A stretch of DNA of 64,000 bases from Streptosporangium sandarakinum (GTDB lineage: Bacteria; Actinomycetota; Actinomycetes; Streptosporangiales; Streptosporangiaceae): NCBI RefSeq assembly GCF_013409935.1, contig NZ_JACCCO010000002.1, forward strand, positions 806,001 to 870,000, read 5' to 3'. Both the position numbers and the translations under genes were made by a program. The notes below the pieces were generated by a model that was not told the DNA's origin, ran no database searches, and saw only the letters and a list, made by a program, of their open reading frames with translations. Shown in pieces: positions 47,711 through 55,601 of this stretch (positions are counted from its first letter, which is position 1; the number at the start of each line of letters is the position of its first letter).

Positions 47711-48427
47711 ATGGACAACTCTAGCGGAGTCGGCGTACTGGACAAGGCCGTGCTCGTGCTCAACGCCCTCGAAGCCGGTCCCGCCTCCCTCGCCCAGCTC
47801 GTCCAGGCCACCGGCCTGGCGCGTCCCACGGCCCACCGGCTCGCCGTCGCACTCGAGCACCACCGCATCGTCTCCCGTGACACGCAGGGCCGCTTCGTGC
47901 TCGGCCCGCGCCTCTCCGAGCTGTCCACGGCCGCGGGCGAGGACCGGCTCCTGGCCGTGGCCTCGCCGATCCTCGCCCAGCTGCGCGATCTGACCGGTGA
48001 GAGCGCCCAGCTCTACCGCCGCCAGGGCGACGAGCGCGTGTGCGTGGCCGCCGCCGAGCGCTCCAGCGGGCTGCGCGACACCGTGCCGGTCGGCTCGGCG
48101 CTGCCTATGATCGCCGGATCCGCCGCGCAGATCCTGCTGGCGTGGGAGGAGCCCGACCGGCTGCACCGGGGGCTGCGCGGCGCGAAGTTCACCGCGGCGA
48201 CACTGGCGAGCGTGCGGCGCAGGGGCTGGTCCCACAGCGTCGGTGAGCGCGAGCAGGGCGTGGCCAGTGTGTCGGCGCCGATCCGCGGCACGGCCGGAAA
48301 GGTGATCGCCGCCATCTCGGTCTCCGGGCCGATCGAGCGTCTCACCCGCACTCCGGGCCGCCTGCACGCGGCGCCGGTGGTGAGCGCCGCCGAGCGGATC
48401 ACCGAGGCGATGCGACGGGCCAACTGA
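47711..48427 (+). CDS. ndgR: IclR-family transcriptional regulator NdgR
   Basis: 238 residues. N-terminal winged helix (VGVLDKAVLVLNALEAGPASLAQLVQATGLARPTAHRLAVALEHHRIV) and IclR effector domain (SGLRDTVPVGSALPMIAGSAAQILLAW ... REQGVASVSAPIRG ... AISVSGPIERLT). The position, divergent from leuCD, and the near-identical wording identify it as NdgR (LtbR type), which controls leucine synthesis and other amino acid-dependent genes in streptomycetes. No Shine-Dalgarno sequence precedes the ATG, but CAGTAT lies six bases before it. Confidence 0.92.
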   Translation: MDNSSGVGVLDKAVLVLNALEAGPASLAQLVQATGLARPTAHRLAVALEHHRIVSRDTQGRFVLGPRLSELSTAAGEDRLLAVASPILAQLRDLTGESAQLYRRQGDERVCVAAAERSSGLRDTVPVGSALPMIAGSAAQILLAWEEPDRLHRGLRGAKFTAATLASVRRRGWSHSVGEREQGVASVSAPIRGTAGKVIAAISVSGPIERLTRTPGRLHAAPVVSAAERITEAMRRAN

Positions 48428-48644
48428 GGCACCGGCCGAGAGACCGGCGGAGGGGTCTACTGAGGGGTCGGCCGAGGGACCGGCCGGGGGAGGCCGCCGG
48501 GGCGGGCGGGCCGGGGACGCGGCACGCCGCCGCCCGGGCCGGCCCGCGGTACGGCGGGCCGGCCGGAGCCGCCGATCGAAGGGGCGACGGGCCGGATGAC
48601 GGGTGCGATATGAGGAGGCGAGCACCCTTGCGGACCCCTAGTCT
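48428..48644. other. Non-coding gap with degenerate repeat and leaderless promoter box
   Basis: Just after ndgR a segment of about 35 bp occurs twice with changes (GAGGCACCGGCCGAGAGACCGGC near 48427; GAGGGGTCGGCCGAGGGACCGGC near 48462). The rest is GC-rich with overlapping small stems and no gene. At the end TAGTCT (48639-48644) stands six bases before the GTG at 48651, the leaderless pattern. Confidence 0.5.
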
Positions 48645-48650
48645 GGGTGC

Positions 48651-50396
48651 GTGACAGATCGCATCGAGGCGGCCGCGGCGGAACTGCGTCCCCTGCTCCA
48701 GGACTTCATCCTCTGGGTGCGCGAGAACGCGCCCGGCACCGATTCCAACCTGGTCGGTCCCGTCGCCCTGTGGCACCGGCTGACCGCCTCCGACGACGTC
48801 AGCCGATGGAAGCGTGCCGATCTGCGCAAGGTGCTCCTCGAACGGATGCCCCAGGTCGTGGAGGACCCCGACGCCGCGGCGGACGGCATGGTGCCCGCGC
48901 TGCGGGCCTACCTGACGTTCCTGTCGGAGACCGGCCGGCTGGCCAAGGGCTCCTCCTCGCTCCGCGACCTGCTGTCCGAGCTCGACCGGCTGGAGGACGA
49001 CTTCGTCGACGCGATGGAGGACCTCGTCGCCGAGCAGGACGACGAGGACTACGACGAGGAGGACGAGGAGGAGATCGAGGGGCTGGGCGACTTCGAGCCG
49101 TTCGCCGACGAGCTCGCCGAGCTGCCGACGATCCGCCTGCGGCCCGACGCGGAGCTGGCCGAGGCCGTACGGAAGGCGCCGCTGATCGGCAAGGCGCGCG
49201 ACCTCGCGCTCTGGGTCGGCTCCGAGCGGCGGGTGGGCGAGACGAGCCTGCTCACCGACGCCGAGATCGCCGAGGCCATGGCCGCCCTGGGCCTGCCCCT
49301 CCCCCAGGATGACGGCCGCCCGCTGTCGGACCGCGTGCCCGCGCTCTGGAACATCTGGAACCTCGCCATCGACCTGGACTTCCTCCAGCCCGAGGGCGAG
49401 GACACCGTCGGCGCCGACCCCGACGCCGCCGACTGGCCGTTCGAGGACGACGACGACGCCCTGGACGTCTGGATGGCCGGCCTGCACTCGGTCGACTACG
49501 GCGACCCCGAGCTGGACGACGAGGACGCCACGATCGCCCTTTCCGGGCTGACCCGGGCGCTGCTGGTCCGGGTGCTCCTGGCGAGCGGTTCCAGGCCGCT
49601 CCCCGAGCTGCGCGCCGAGCTGACCGAGGCCGCCGCCGAGTACGACGAGCGCGGCGCCGAGGCGTGGGCCGCGGCCACCGCCAAGTACGGCGACCCGCTC
49701 AACCCCGTCCTCGACTGGCTCGCCGGGTACGGCATGACCGAGGTCGAGCACGACCAGGTACGGCTGACCCCGCTCGGCATGGAGGGCGTGGTCCACCTGG
49801 CCGACGACGCCGACATCGAGCTGGACGCCCGGCCCGCCATCGACGCGATGACCGCCTTCGACCTGCTGTCCTTCAGCGCGGAGCTGCCCGAGGAGGAGGC
49901 GGACGCCGAGTTCGCCGCCTGGATGGAGCTGCGCGAGCCCGCCAAGGCCGCCGGTGAGCTGCTGGAGGCCGCCGCCGAGGACGACGCCGACGCCCTGATC
50001 CGGGTGCAGGCGGCCAGCATGGTCGGCTCGCTCGGCGAGGTGGCGGTGCCCGCCTGGAGGGACGCCCTGGGCGAGCCGTCCCTGCACCCCTACGCGGCCA
50101 CCCACCTGGCCCAGCTCGGCGTGGACGACGCGCCCCCGCCCACCCAGGCCGACACCCACTGGCTGATCCTCGACATGCTGACCATCTCCGCCGGTCTCGG
50201 CCGGCCGGAGTTCGTCAGCAGCCTCGACGACATCGGCACGGCGTCGAGCCTGGTCGGTCTCCTGGACGTCATCTGGAAGGTGCCGCACCCGCACCTGGAG
50301 GAGCTGCTGGAGGCGATCGAGCAGGCCCACCCGGACAAGCAGGTCGGCAAGGCCGCCAAGCGGGCCCTGTTCAAGGCCCGCTCGGCGCACAACTGA
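48651..50396 (+). CDS. Large acidic protein of unknown function
   Basis: 581 residues from GTG 48651, strongly acidic. I do not recognise a family. The N-terminal 120 residues are helical (IEAAAAELRPLLQDFILWVRENAPG, VALWHRLTASDDVSRWKRADLRKVLLERMPQV). Residues about 124-141 are an almost pure Asp/Glu run (QDDEDYDEEDEEEIEGLG). A middle part recalls helical scaffolds (ALWNIWNLAIDLDFLQPEGED), and the C-terminal third has HEAT-like helical pairs (ALIRVQAASMVGSLGEVAVPAWRDALGEPSLHPYAATHLAQLG). The protein lacks signal peptide, membrane segments and catalytic motifs. It looks like a cytosolic scaffold or partner protein. Apparently leaderless and single. Confidence 0.7.
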   Translation: MTDRIEAAAAELRPLLQDFILWVRENAPGTDSNLVGPVALWHRLTASDDVSRWKRADLRKVLLERMPQVVEDPDAAADGMVPALRAYLTFLSETGRLAKGSSSLRDLLSELDRLEDDFVDAMEDLVAEQDDEDYDEEDEEEIEGLGDFEPFADELAELPTIRLRPDAELAEAVRKAPLIGKARDLALWVGSERRVGETSLLTDAEIAEAMAALGLPLPQDDGRPLSDRVPALWNIWNLAIDLDFLQPEGEDTVGADPDAADWPFEDDDDALDVWMAGLHSVDYGDPELDDEDATIALSGLTRALLVRVLLASGSRPLPELRAELTEAAAEYDERGAEAWAAATAKYGDPLNPVLDWLAGYGMTEVEHDQVRLTPLGMEGVVHLADDADIELDARPAIDAMTAFDLLSFSAELPEEEADAEFAAWMELREPAKAAGELLEAAAEDDADALIRVQAASMVGSLGEVAVPAWRDALGEPSLHPYAATHLAQLGVDDAPPPTQADTHWLILDMLTISAGLGRPEFVSSLDDIGTASSLVGLLDVIWKVPHPHLEELLEAIEQAHPDKQVGKAAKRALFKARSAHN

Positions 50397-50516
50397 GCGT
50401 CTGAGCGCCATGACCGGCCGCCGGGAGTCCCGGCGGCCGGTCGGCCGTGCCGTACGGCGATGCGGCGGGTGGTGCGGAGGGCGGCGCGACAGGCGGCGCG
50501 GAGGGCGGTGCGCCCC

Positions 50517-51335
50517 TCAGCCCGCGGCCGGCGACCCCGGTGGATCCGGCAGAGCCTGGACCAGCGCCTCGGCCCAGTGCCGGTAGCCGGTCGCCGACGG
50601 ATGGAAACCGTCGGAGGCGAAGAACCCGGCCGTCTCGACGGGCACCTCCGCGGTGGCGTGGACGACCCCCTCGGCGCCGCGCGCCACGTCGCGCATGACG
50701 TGGTCCAGTGCCCGCGCCCGCAGGCCCAGTACGGCGCGCAGCGGCTGGGGCAGCGCGGGGAACCTCCCGACCGGCGGCATGCCGGCCACCACGATCGGCA
50801 CCCCGGGCAGTCTCCGGCGCACCGCCGCCACCAGCTCCCGCAGCTCGCCCCGGAACCTGCGCGGCCGGTTGAGCTCCAGCAGCTCGTTCACCCCCAGGGC
50901 GACCACCACGACGTCGGCGGGTTCCAGCAGCGGGACCAGCTCGGCGGTGGTGGTGCGGGTGTTGACGCCGCTCCTGGCGGCCACCTGCCAGCGCACCGGG
51001 CGGCCGGTGCGCGCGGCCGCCCCCCGGGCCAGGAAGCCGGCCAGGCTCTCGTCGTGGGTGGCGACGCCCACGCCCGCCGCGGTGGACTCCCCCAGCACGG
51101 CCAGCCGGAACACCGGCCCCGCCGCCCCGCCGGACGAGGTGCCCGCGGCTCCCTCGGCCCCCGGCGACTCGGAGACCCCCGCGGGCGGTACCACGACCGC
51201 CCCGCCGGCCACGCCGGTGCGCGGCCCCGCGGCCTCGGGGAGCCGGGGTATCCCGCGCCGGATCCGCATCCCCTGCACGGCGAGCATCGGCGCCAGCACG
51301 ACGGTGGCCGGCGAGGCCAGCCATCCGACGCTCAC
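50517..51335 (-). CDS. SGNH/GDSL hydrolase with N-terminal membrane anchor
   Basis: 272 residues from GTG 51335 (GGGGAGGAC upstream). A short hydrophobic N-terminal helix (VGWLASPATVVLAPMLAVQGM) is followed by a Gly/Ala/Pro-rich linker and an SGNH esterase domain: nucleophile Ser in LGESTAAGVGV, Gly in ARSGVNTRT, Asn in ALGVNE and the Asp/His pair in SDGFHPSATGY. Such enzymes hydrolyse ester-linked acyl or acetyl groups, often on lipids or cell wall polymers. The start overlaps the stop of the thioredoxin-like gene by four bases (GTGA), so the two are co-translated. Confidence 0.85.
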   Translation of the reverse strand: MSVGWLASPATVVLAPMLAVQGMRIRRGIPRLPEAAGPRTGVAGGAVVVPPAGVSESPGAEGAAGTSSGGAAGPVFRLAVLGESTAAGVGVATHDESLAGFLARGAAARTGRPVRWQVAARSGVNTRTTTAELVPLLEPADVVVVALGVNELLELNRPRRFRGELRELVAAVRRRLPGVPIVVAGMPPVGRFPALPQPLRAVLGLRARALDHVMRDVARGAEGVVHATAEVPVETAGFFASDGFHPSATGYRHWAEALVQALPDPPGSPAAG

Positions 51336-52297
51336 ACGTCCTCCCCCTGCCAGTCGGGCAGCGGCCGGTAGATCGCGATGCCCCTGCTCTCCAGCTCCTC
51401 GCGGAGCCGGAAGTACTCCTCTCCGAACGGGTCGACGCCGGCCAGCGGCATCAGGCCGCGGCGGACGGCGAGGTCGTGAGGGGCCAGGGCGGCGGCCTCG
51501 TCGAGGTGGCGCCGGGCGGCCTCCGCGCGCCCGCGGCGCAGCAGCCACGCCGCCAGGCGCCCGTGCAGCCGGGCCAGGCGCTCCTCGTCGGTGGGGGGAC
51601 GCAGCCTCCGGGTCGTCGCCCCGGCGTCGCCGTCCACCACCCAGCGGCGCAGGGCCGCGACGGCGCGCTCGGACGACAGCCCGTTCATCGACCGGAAGGT
51701 GTCGGTGGCGGTCATGGTGTCCTGCGGCCGGGCGATCCGGCCCTCCTCGTCGACCCAGACCACGGTCGGCACGTTGATCACGTTGTACAGCTCGGCGATC
51801 CGGCCGTCGGCGTCGACCACCGCCGGGTGCGCGACGTCGGCGAGCCATTCGGCGGCGTCGGCGGGATCGCGGTCGAGGGAGACGCTGAGCAGGCTGAAGC
51901 CGTACCCGCCCAGCTCGCGGTGGAGGGCGTCCCAGGCGGGCAGGTCGTAGCGGCAGCCGCACCAGGAGGCCCAGAAGACCAGCGCGACCTTGGTGCCGCG
52001 CAGCGCGGTCAGCTCCGGGAAGTCCGGCGCCCGGTCCGGGGCGGTCTCGGCGGCCTCGCCGATCGCGACCACGCCCTCCTCCTCGTCGGCGACCGCCCGG
52101 CGGCCGAGCAGCTCGGCGAACCTCACCAGGTCCACACCGTCGCCGGTCTCGGCGGACGCGGCGCGGAAGGCGGGGACGCACGCCTCGCCCCTGCACCAGC
52201 CGTGCGGCTTGCGCTCCCAGCCGAGGATCGTCGTCCCGTGCGGCACGACGAGCCCGTCGGCCTTCTCCTCCCGGCCGTCCACCAGCAAGGTGATCAT
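51332..52297 (-). CDS. TlpA/ResA-like thioredoxin-fold protein with an N-terminal Cys-containing domain
   Basis: 321 residues from ATG 52297 (GGAG six bases upstream; another ATG two codons earlier is too close). Residues about 1-45 form a small domain ending in GWCRGEACVPAF, which adds a second Cys pair (Cys-x4-Cys). Then comes a redoxin domain: KVALVFWASWCGCRYDLPAWDALHREL (active-site WCGC), and INVPTVVWVDEEGRIA with the cis-Pro. The C-terminal 100 residues are helical and TPR-like (ARLHGRLAAWLLRRGRAEAARRHLDEAAALAPHDL). There is no signal peptide or anchor, so it may act in the cytosol. Function unknown; it is coupled to the SGNH hydrolase. Confidence 0.75.
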   Translation of the reverse strand: MITLLVDGREEKADGLVVPHGTTILGWERKPHGWCRGEACVPAFRAASAETGDGVDLVRFAELLGRRAVADEEEGVVAIGEAAETAPDRAPDFPELTALRGTKVALVFWASWCGCRYDLPAWDALHRELGGYGFSLLSVSLDRDPADAAEWLADVAHPAVVDADGRIAELYNVINVPTVVWVDEEGRIARPQDTMTATDTFRSMNGLSSERAVAALRRWVVDGDAGATTRRLRPPTDEERLARLHGRLAAWLLRRGRAEAARRHLDEAAALAPHDLAVRRGLMPLAGVDPFGEEYFRLREELESRGIAIYRPLPDWQGEDV

Positions 52298-52393
52298 CTT
52301 CATCTCCAATTGGATAGTGGCACTCTCCAATTATTGGGGGGCCTCGACCTCCGGGCAAGGACACGATCGCGGGAGAGGGAGCCGGAACGCAGA

Positions 52394-52425
52394 AAACCCC
52401 CGGAAGCCATTGCTTCCGGGGGTTT
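52394..52425 (-). terminator. Rho-independent terminator of the tRNA cluster
   Basis: AAACCCCCGGAAGC (52394-52407) pairs perfectly with GCTTCCGGGGGTTT (52412-52425) around CATT. On the minus strand the stem is followed by TTTTCTGCG. It lies eight bases beyond the last tRNA gene. Confidence 0.9.
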
Positions 52426-52433
52426 CACCGATG

Positions 52434-52506
52434 TAGCCCCGACCGGATTCGAACCGGCGCTACCGCCTTGAGAGGGCGGCGTCCTAGGCCACTAGACGAC
52501 GGAGCC
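52434..52506 (-). tRNA. tRNA-Glu (CTC)
   Basis: 73 bases on the minus strand from GGCTCCG to CGGGGCTA with a seven-base acceptor stem (two wobble pairs), anticodon loop CTCTCAA (anticodon CTC) and T-arm GGTTCGAATCC. CCA is not encoded. Differs from the next copy mainly in the acceptor stem. Confidence 0.95.
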
Positions 52507-52526
52507 TTGCAGGTTTGACAGTGTGG

Positions 52527-52599
52527 TAGTCCCGACCGGATTCGAACCGGCGTTACCGCCTTGAGAGGGCGGCGTCCTAGGCCACTAGACGACGGGACC
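52527..52599 (-). tRNA. tRNA-Glu (CTC), second copy
   Basis: 73 bases from GGTCCCG to CGGGACTA; anticodon loop CTCTCAA, anticodon CTC. The interior is almost identical to the neighbouring copy 20 bases away, a recent tandem duplication with a changed acceptor stem. Confidence 0.95.
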
Positions 52600-52661
52600 G
52601 AGACACTGTCGCCGGATTTGGGGGGAACCAAATCCGCGGCGCCTTCGAGAGGAAGACGCAG

Positions 52662-52733
52662 CTGGGGTACCAGGACTCGAACCTAGAATAACTGAACCAG
52701 AATCAGTCGTGTTGCCAATTACACCATACCCCA
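52662..52733 (-). tRNA. tRNA-Gln (CTG)
   Basis: 72 bases beginning TGGGGTATGGTGTAATTGGC. Acceptor TGGGGTA pairs with TACCCCA, discriminator G as usual for tRNA-Gln, anticodon loop TTCTGGT (CTG) in the stem ACTGA/TCAGT. It is the first gene of the cluster Gln-Glu-Glu on the minus strand. Confidence 0.95.
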
Positions 52734-52920
52734 CCGCGGTTGAGCTCCTTGCGGTGCTCGCTTGCGACTCCGAAAGAATAGCCCAGGTTGGGCGCGGAGA
52801 CCAAAACGATTGGCCCGCGCCTGATCGGGCACCCGATCGTGTGACACCGGCATGGCCTCCACCGGTCGGGTGTGTAACGCTGCTGGGGCAGAACAGAACC
52901 CCACATGAGGAGCCCGCGCC

Positions 52921-54897
52921 GTGGCTGAGAACCCCTTCTTCGCCCCAAGCACCCTGCCCTACAAGCTCCCGCCGTTCGCCGAGATCAAGGAGGAGCACTA
53001 CCTGCCCGCCTTCGAGCACGGCATGGCCGAGCAGCTCCGCGAGGTGGACGCGATCGTCGCCGACCCCGCCGCGCCGACCTTCGCCAACACCGTCGAGGCC
53101 CTGGAGCGCTCCGGCCAGGTCCTGAAGCGGACGGCGATCGTCTTCTTCAGCGTCGCCTCCTCGCACGCGACGGACGCCGTCCGGGAGATCGAGAAGGAGA
53201 TCGCCCCCCGGCTGACCAAGCACGGCGACGCCATCCACCTCAACCGCGCCCTGTACGCCCGGCTCAAGCAGGTCGTCACCGACGACCCGGAGGAGGCGTG
53301 GCTGCTGGAGAAGTACCGCGTGGACTTCGTCCGGGCCGGCGCCGACCTGTCGGAGGCCGAGCAGGAGCGGCTCAGCGAGCTGAACGAGGAGCTGTCCACG
53401 CTCGGCACCGCCTTCTCCCAGAACCTGCTGGCCGCCACCACCGCCTCGGCGCTGGTCGTCGAGGACGCCAAGGAGCTCGATGGCCTCTCCGAGACCGCGC
53501 TCAAGGCGATCGAGAAGGACGGGAAGTACGTCCTGCCGCTGCTCAACTTCACCAACCAGCCCGCGCTGGCCGAGCTGACCGACCGGGAGACCCGCCGCAG
53601 GCTGTACGAGCTGTCGACCGGCCGGGCCCCGGAGAACTTCGGGCTCGCGGCGAAGATGGCGGCGCTGCGCGCCGAGCGGGCCGCCCTGCTCGGCTACCCG
53701 AACCACGCCGCCTACAGCGTCGCCGACCAGACGGCCAAGACCACCGACGCCGTCGAGGAGATGCTCGGCAAGCTGGTCGGCCCGGCGGTGGCCAACGCCC
53801 GCCGCGAGGCCGAGGCGCTGAGCGAGCAGGCCGGCTTCCCGATCGAGCCGTGGGACTGGTCGTTCTACGCCGAGAAGGTGCGCAAGGCCCGCTACGACTT
53901 CGACGGCTCCGAGCTGCGCCCCTACTTCGAGCTGGACCGGGTGCTGCGCGACGGCGTCTTCCACGCCGCGGGCGAGCTGTACGGCCTGCGCTTCGCCGAG
54001 CGGGACGACCTGCGGGGCTACCACCCCGACGTCCGGGTGTTCGAGGTGTCCGACGCCGACGGCTCGGAGCTGGGCCTGTTCGTGTTCGACCCCTACGCCC
54101 GGCCCACCAAGCGCGGCGGCGCCTGGATGAACAACCTCGTGGACCAGTCGCATCTGTTCGGCGAGCTGCCCGTGGTGATGAACAACCTCAACATCACCAA
54201 GCCGGCCGAGGGCCCGACGCTGCTGACCTTCGACGAGGTCGTCACCGCCTTCCACGAGTTCGGGCACGCTCTGCACGGCCTGTTCTCCGACGTGCGCTTC
54301 CCCCGCGTCTCCGGCACCGAGGTGCCGCGCGACTTCGTGGAGTACCCCTCGCAGGTGAACGAGATGTGGGCGACCTGGCCGTCGATCCTCGCCAACTTCG
54401 CCAGGCACCACGAGACCGGCGAGCCGGTGCCGGCGGAGCTGGTGGAGAAGATGCAGGCCGCGGAGAAGTTCAACCAGGGCTTCGCCACCGTCGAGTACCT
54501 CGCCGCGACCCTGCTCGACTGGGCCTGGCACAAGCTCGCCCCGGGCGAGACCGTCGAGGACGCCGAGGCGTTCGAGGCCGCGGCCCTGGAGCGCGCCGGC
54601 ATCGCCTTCGAGCTGGTCCTGCCGCGCTACCGGACCAACTACTTCGCGCACATCTTCTCCAGCGGCGCGGGCGGCTACAGCGCCGGCTACTACTCCTACA
54701 TCTGGAGCGAGGTGCTGGACGCCGACAGCGTCGAGTGGTTCAAGGAGAACGGCGGCCTGGTGCGCGCCAACGGCGACCACTTCCGCTCCGCGCTGCTGTC
54801 GGTCGGCGGCGCCAAGGACGCGATGGAGGCCTTCCGCGCCTTCCGCGGCCGCGACCCGCGCATCGAGCCCCTGCTGGAGCGCCGCGGCCTGGCGTAG
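52921..54897 (+). CDS. M3 family oligopeptidase (dipeptidyl carboxypeptidase-like)
   Basis: 658 residues from GTG 52921. The zinc site is HEFGHALH, with the third ligand Glu in VEYPSQVNEMW, both standard for M3 thimet-type peptidases. The N-terminus (NPFFAPSTLPYKLPPFAEIKEEHYLPAFEHGM) and C-terminal HIFSSGAGGYSAGYYSYIWSEVL closely match the bacterial Dcp/oligopeptidase A group. No signal peptide, so it degrades peptides in the cytosol. Transcribed alone, away from the tRNA cluster, GAGGAG lies ten bases upstream. Confidence 0.95.
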   Translation: MAENPFFAPSTLPYKLPPFAEIKEEHYLPAFEHGMAEQLREVDAIVADPAAPTFANTVEALERSGQVLKRTAIVFFSVASSHATDAVREIEKEIAPRLTKHGDAIHLNRALYARLKQVVTDDPEEAWLLEKYRVDFVRAGADLSEAEQERLSELNEELSTLGTAFSQNLLAATTASALVVEDAKELDGLSETALKAIEKDGKYVLPLLNFTNQPALAELTDRETRRRLYELSTGRAPENFGLAAKMAALRAERAALLGYPNHAAYSVADQTAKTTDAVEEMLGKLVGPAVANARREAEALSEQAGFPIEPWDWSFYAEKVRKARYDFDGSELRPYFELDRVLRDGVFHAAGELYGLRFAERDDLRGYHPDVRVFEVSDADGSELGLFVFDPYARPTKRGGAWMNNLVDQSHLFGELPVVMNNLNITKPAEGPTLLTFDEVVTAFHEFGHALHGLFSDVRFPRVSGTEVPRDFVEYPSQVNEMWATWPSILANFARHHETGEPVPAELVEKMQAAEKFNQGFATVEYLAATLLDWAWHKLAPGETVEDAEAFEAAALERAGIAFELVLPRYRTNYFAHIFSSGAGGYSAGYYSYIWSEVLDADSVEWFKENGGLVRANGDHFRSALLSVGGAKDAMEAFRAFRGRDPRIEPLLERRGLA

Positions 54898-54908
54898 CGG
54901 CCCGTCCG

Positions 54909-54957
54909 CCCCGGTACGGCCCCGCGGCGCCTCCAGCCGGGCGGGGCCGTACCGGGG
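54909..54957. terminator. Bidirectional terminator hairpin, 17-bp perfect stem
   Basis: Positions 54909-54925 and 54941-54957 are perfect complements (core CCGGTACGGCCCCGC) around a 15-base loop, between the convergent M3 peptidase and padR genes. Confidence 0.85.
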
Positions 54958-54987
54958 GCTCCAGGGCACGCTTCACGCCCGCCCGGG

Positions 54988-55548
54988 TCACTCCGGGCGG
55001 GCCCCGGCGGGCGCGGACTCCAGCTCCGCGACGGCCTCCCGGAGCCATTCCCTCTCCGCCGCGCTCATCGCACGGGCGACCACGAGCATGCCCCGGTGGA
55101 ACGGGTCGCCGACCTCCTCGGCCCGCAGCGGCCTGCCGTCCTCGTAGAAGAAGCTGGCGGGCGTCTCCAGGAAGGCGAGGCGGCGGCGCAGCACCCGGGC
55201 CTGCGCCTCGCGGTCGCGGAGCTGGGACAGGAAGGCGAGCAGGCCGAAGAACCGTGCCTGGTCGCTGATGTCGAGGTCGGCGGGCTCGCGGAGCCGCCGC
55301 AGGAGCTCGCGGCGGCCGGCCTCGGTCAGCGTGAGGACCTGACGGCGGGCCGCGCCCGCCCCCTCCTCCTCGTGCCGCTCGACGAGCCCCTTCTTCTCCA
55401 GGCGGGCGATCGCCGGGTACAGCGCGCCGTCGCTGACCGGGCGGAGGTGGCCGCTCAGCCCGTGGATGCGGGCCTTGAGCTCGTAGCCGTGCATCGGTCC
55501 CCGCCCGAGCAGGCCGAGGATCGACAGGGTCAGATCACCGCTTGCCAT
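54988..55548 (-). CDS. PadR-family transcriptional regulator
   Basis: 186 residues. The winged helix shows LTLSILGLLGRGPMHGYELKARIHGLSGHLRPVSDGALYPAIARLEKKGLVERHEEE, followed by the vir_C-type helical dimerisation region (DISDQARFFGLLAFLSQLRDREAQARVLRRRLAFLE). PadR repressors usually respond directly to drugs or phenolic compounds and control a neighbouring transporter. Here the divergent gene is a MATE pump, and a TACCTCT/AGAGGTA repeat covers its leader and ribosome binding site. Confidence 0.93.
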   Translation of the reverse strand: MASGDLTLSILGLLGRGPMHGYELKARIHGLSGHLRPVSDGALYPAIARLEKKGLVERHEEEGAGAARRQVLTLTEAGRRELLRRLREPADLDISDQARFFGLLAFLSQLRDREAQARVLRRRLAFLETPASFFYEDGRPLRAEEVGDPFHRGMLVVARAMSAAEREWLREAVAELESAPAGARPE

Positions 55549-55566
55549 GGGCGCATCGTAACGCTA

Positions 55567-55598
55567 TACCTCTAAGCGAGATAGCTCGAAAAGAGGTA
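55567..55598. promoter_or_regulatory. Operator palindrome of the padR/MATE gap
   Basis: TACCTCT (55567-55573) and AGAGGTA (55592-55598) are a perfect inverted repeat with an 18-base centre that itself contains CGAG-ATAG-CTCG. The right arm is the MATE ribosome binding site, so a bound repressor or an RNA stem would block it directly. The whole padR-MATE gap is only 53 bp. Confidence 0.7.
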
Positions 55599-55601
55599 AA
55601 G

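Noticed and set aside
52434..52599. The two near-identical tRNA-Glu genes as an integration (att) repeat
   Set aside because: Both are complete functional tRNA genes with different acceptor stems, and no integrase or mobile cargo lies between or beside them.
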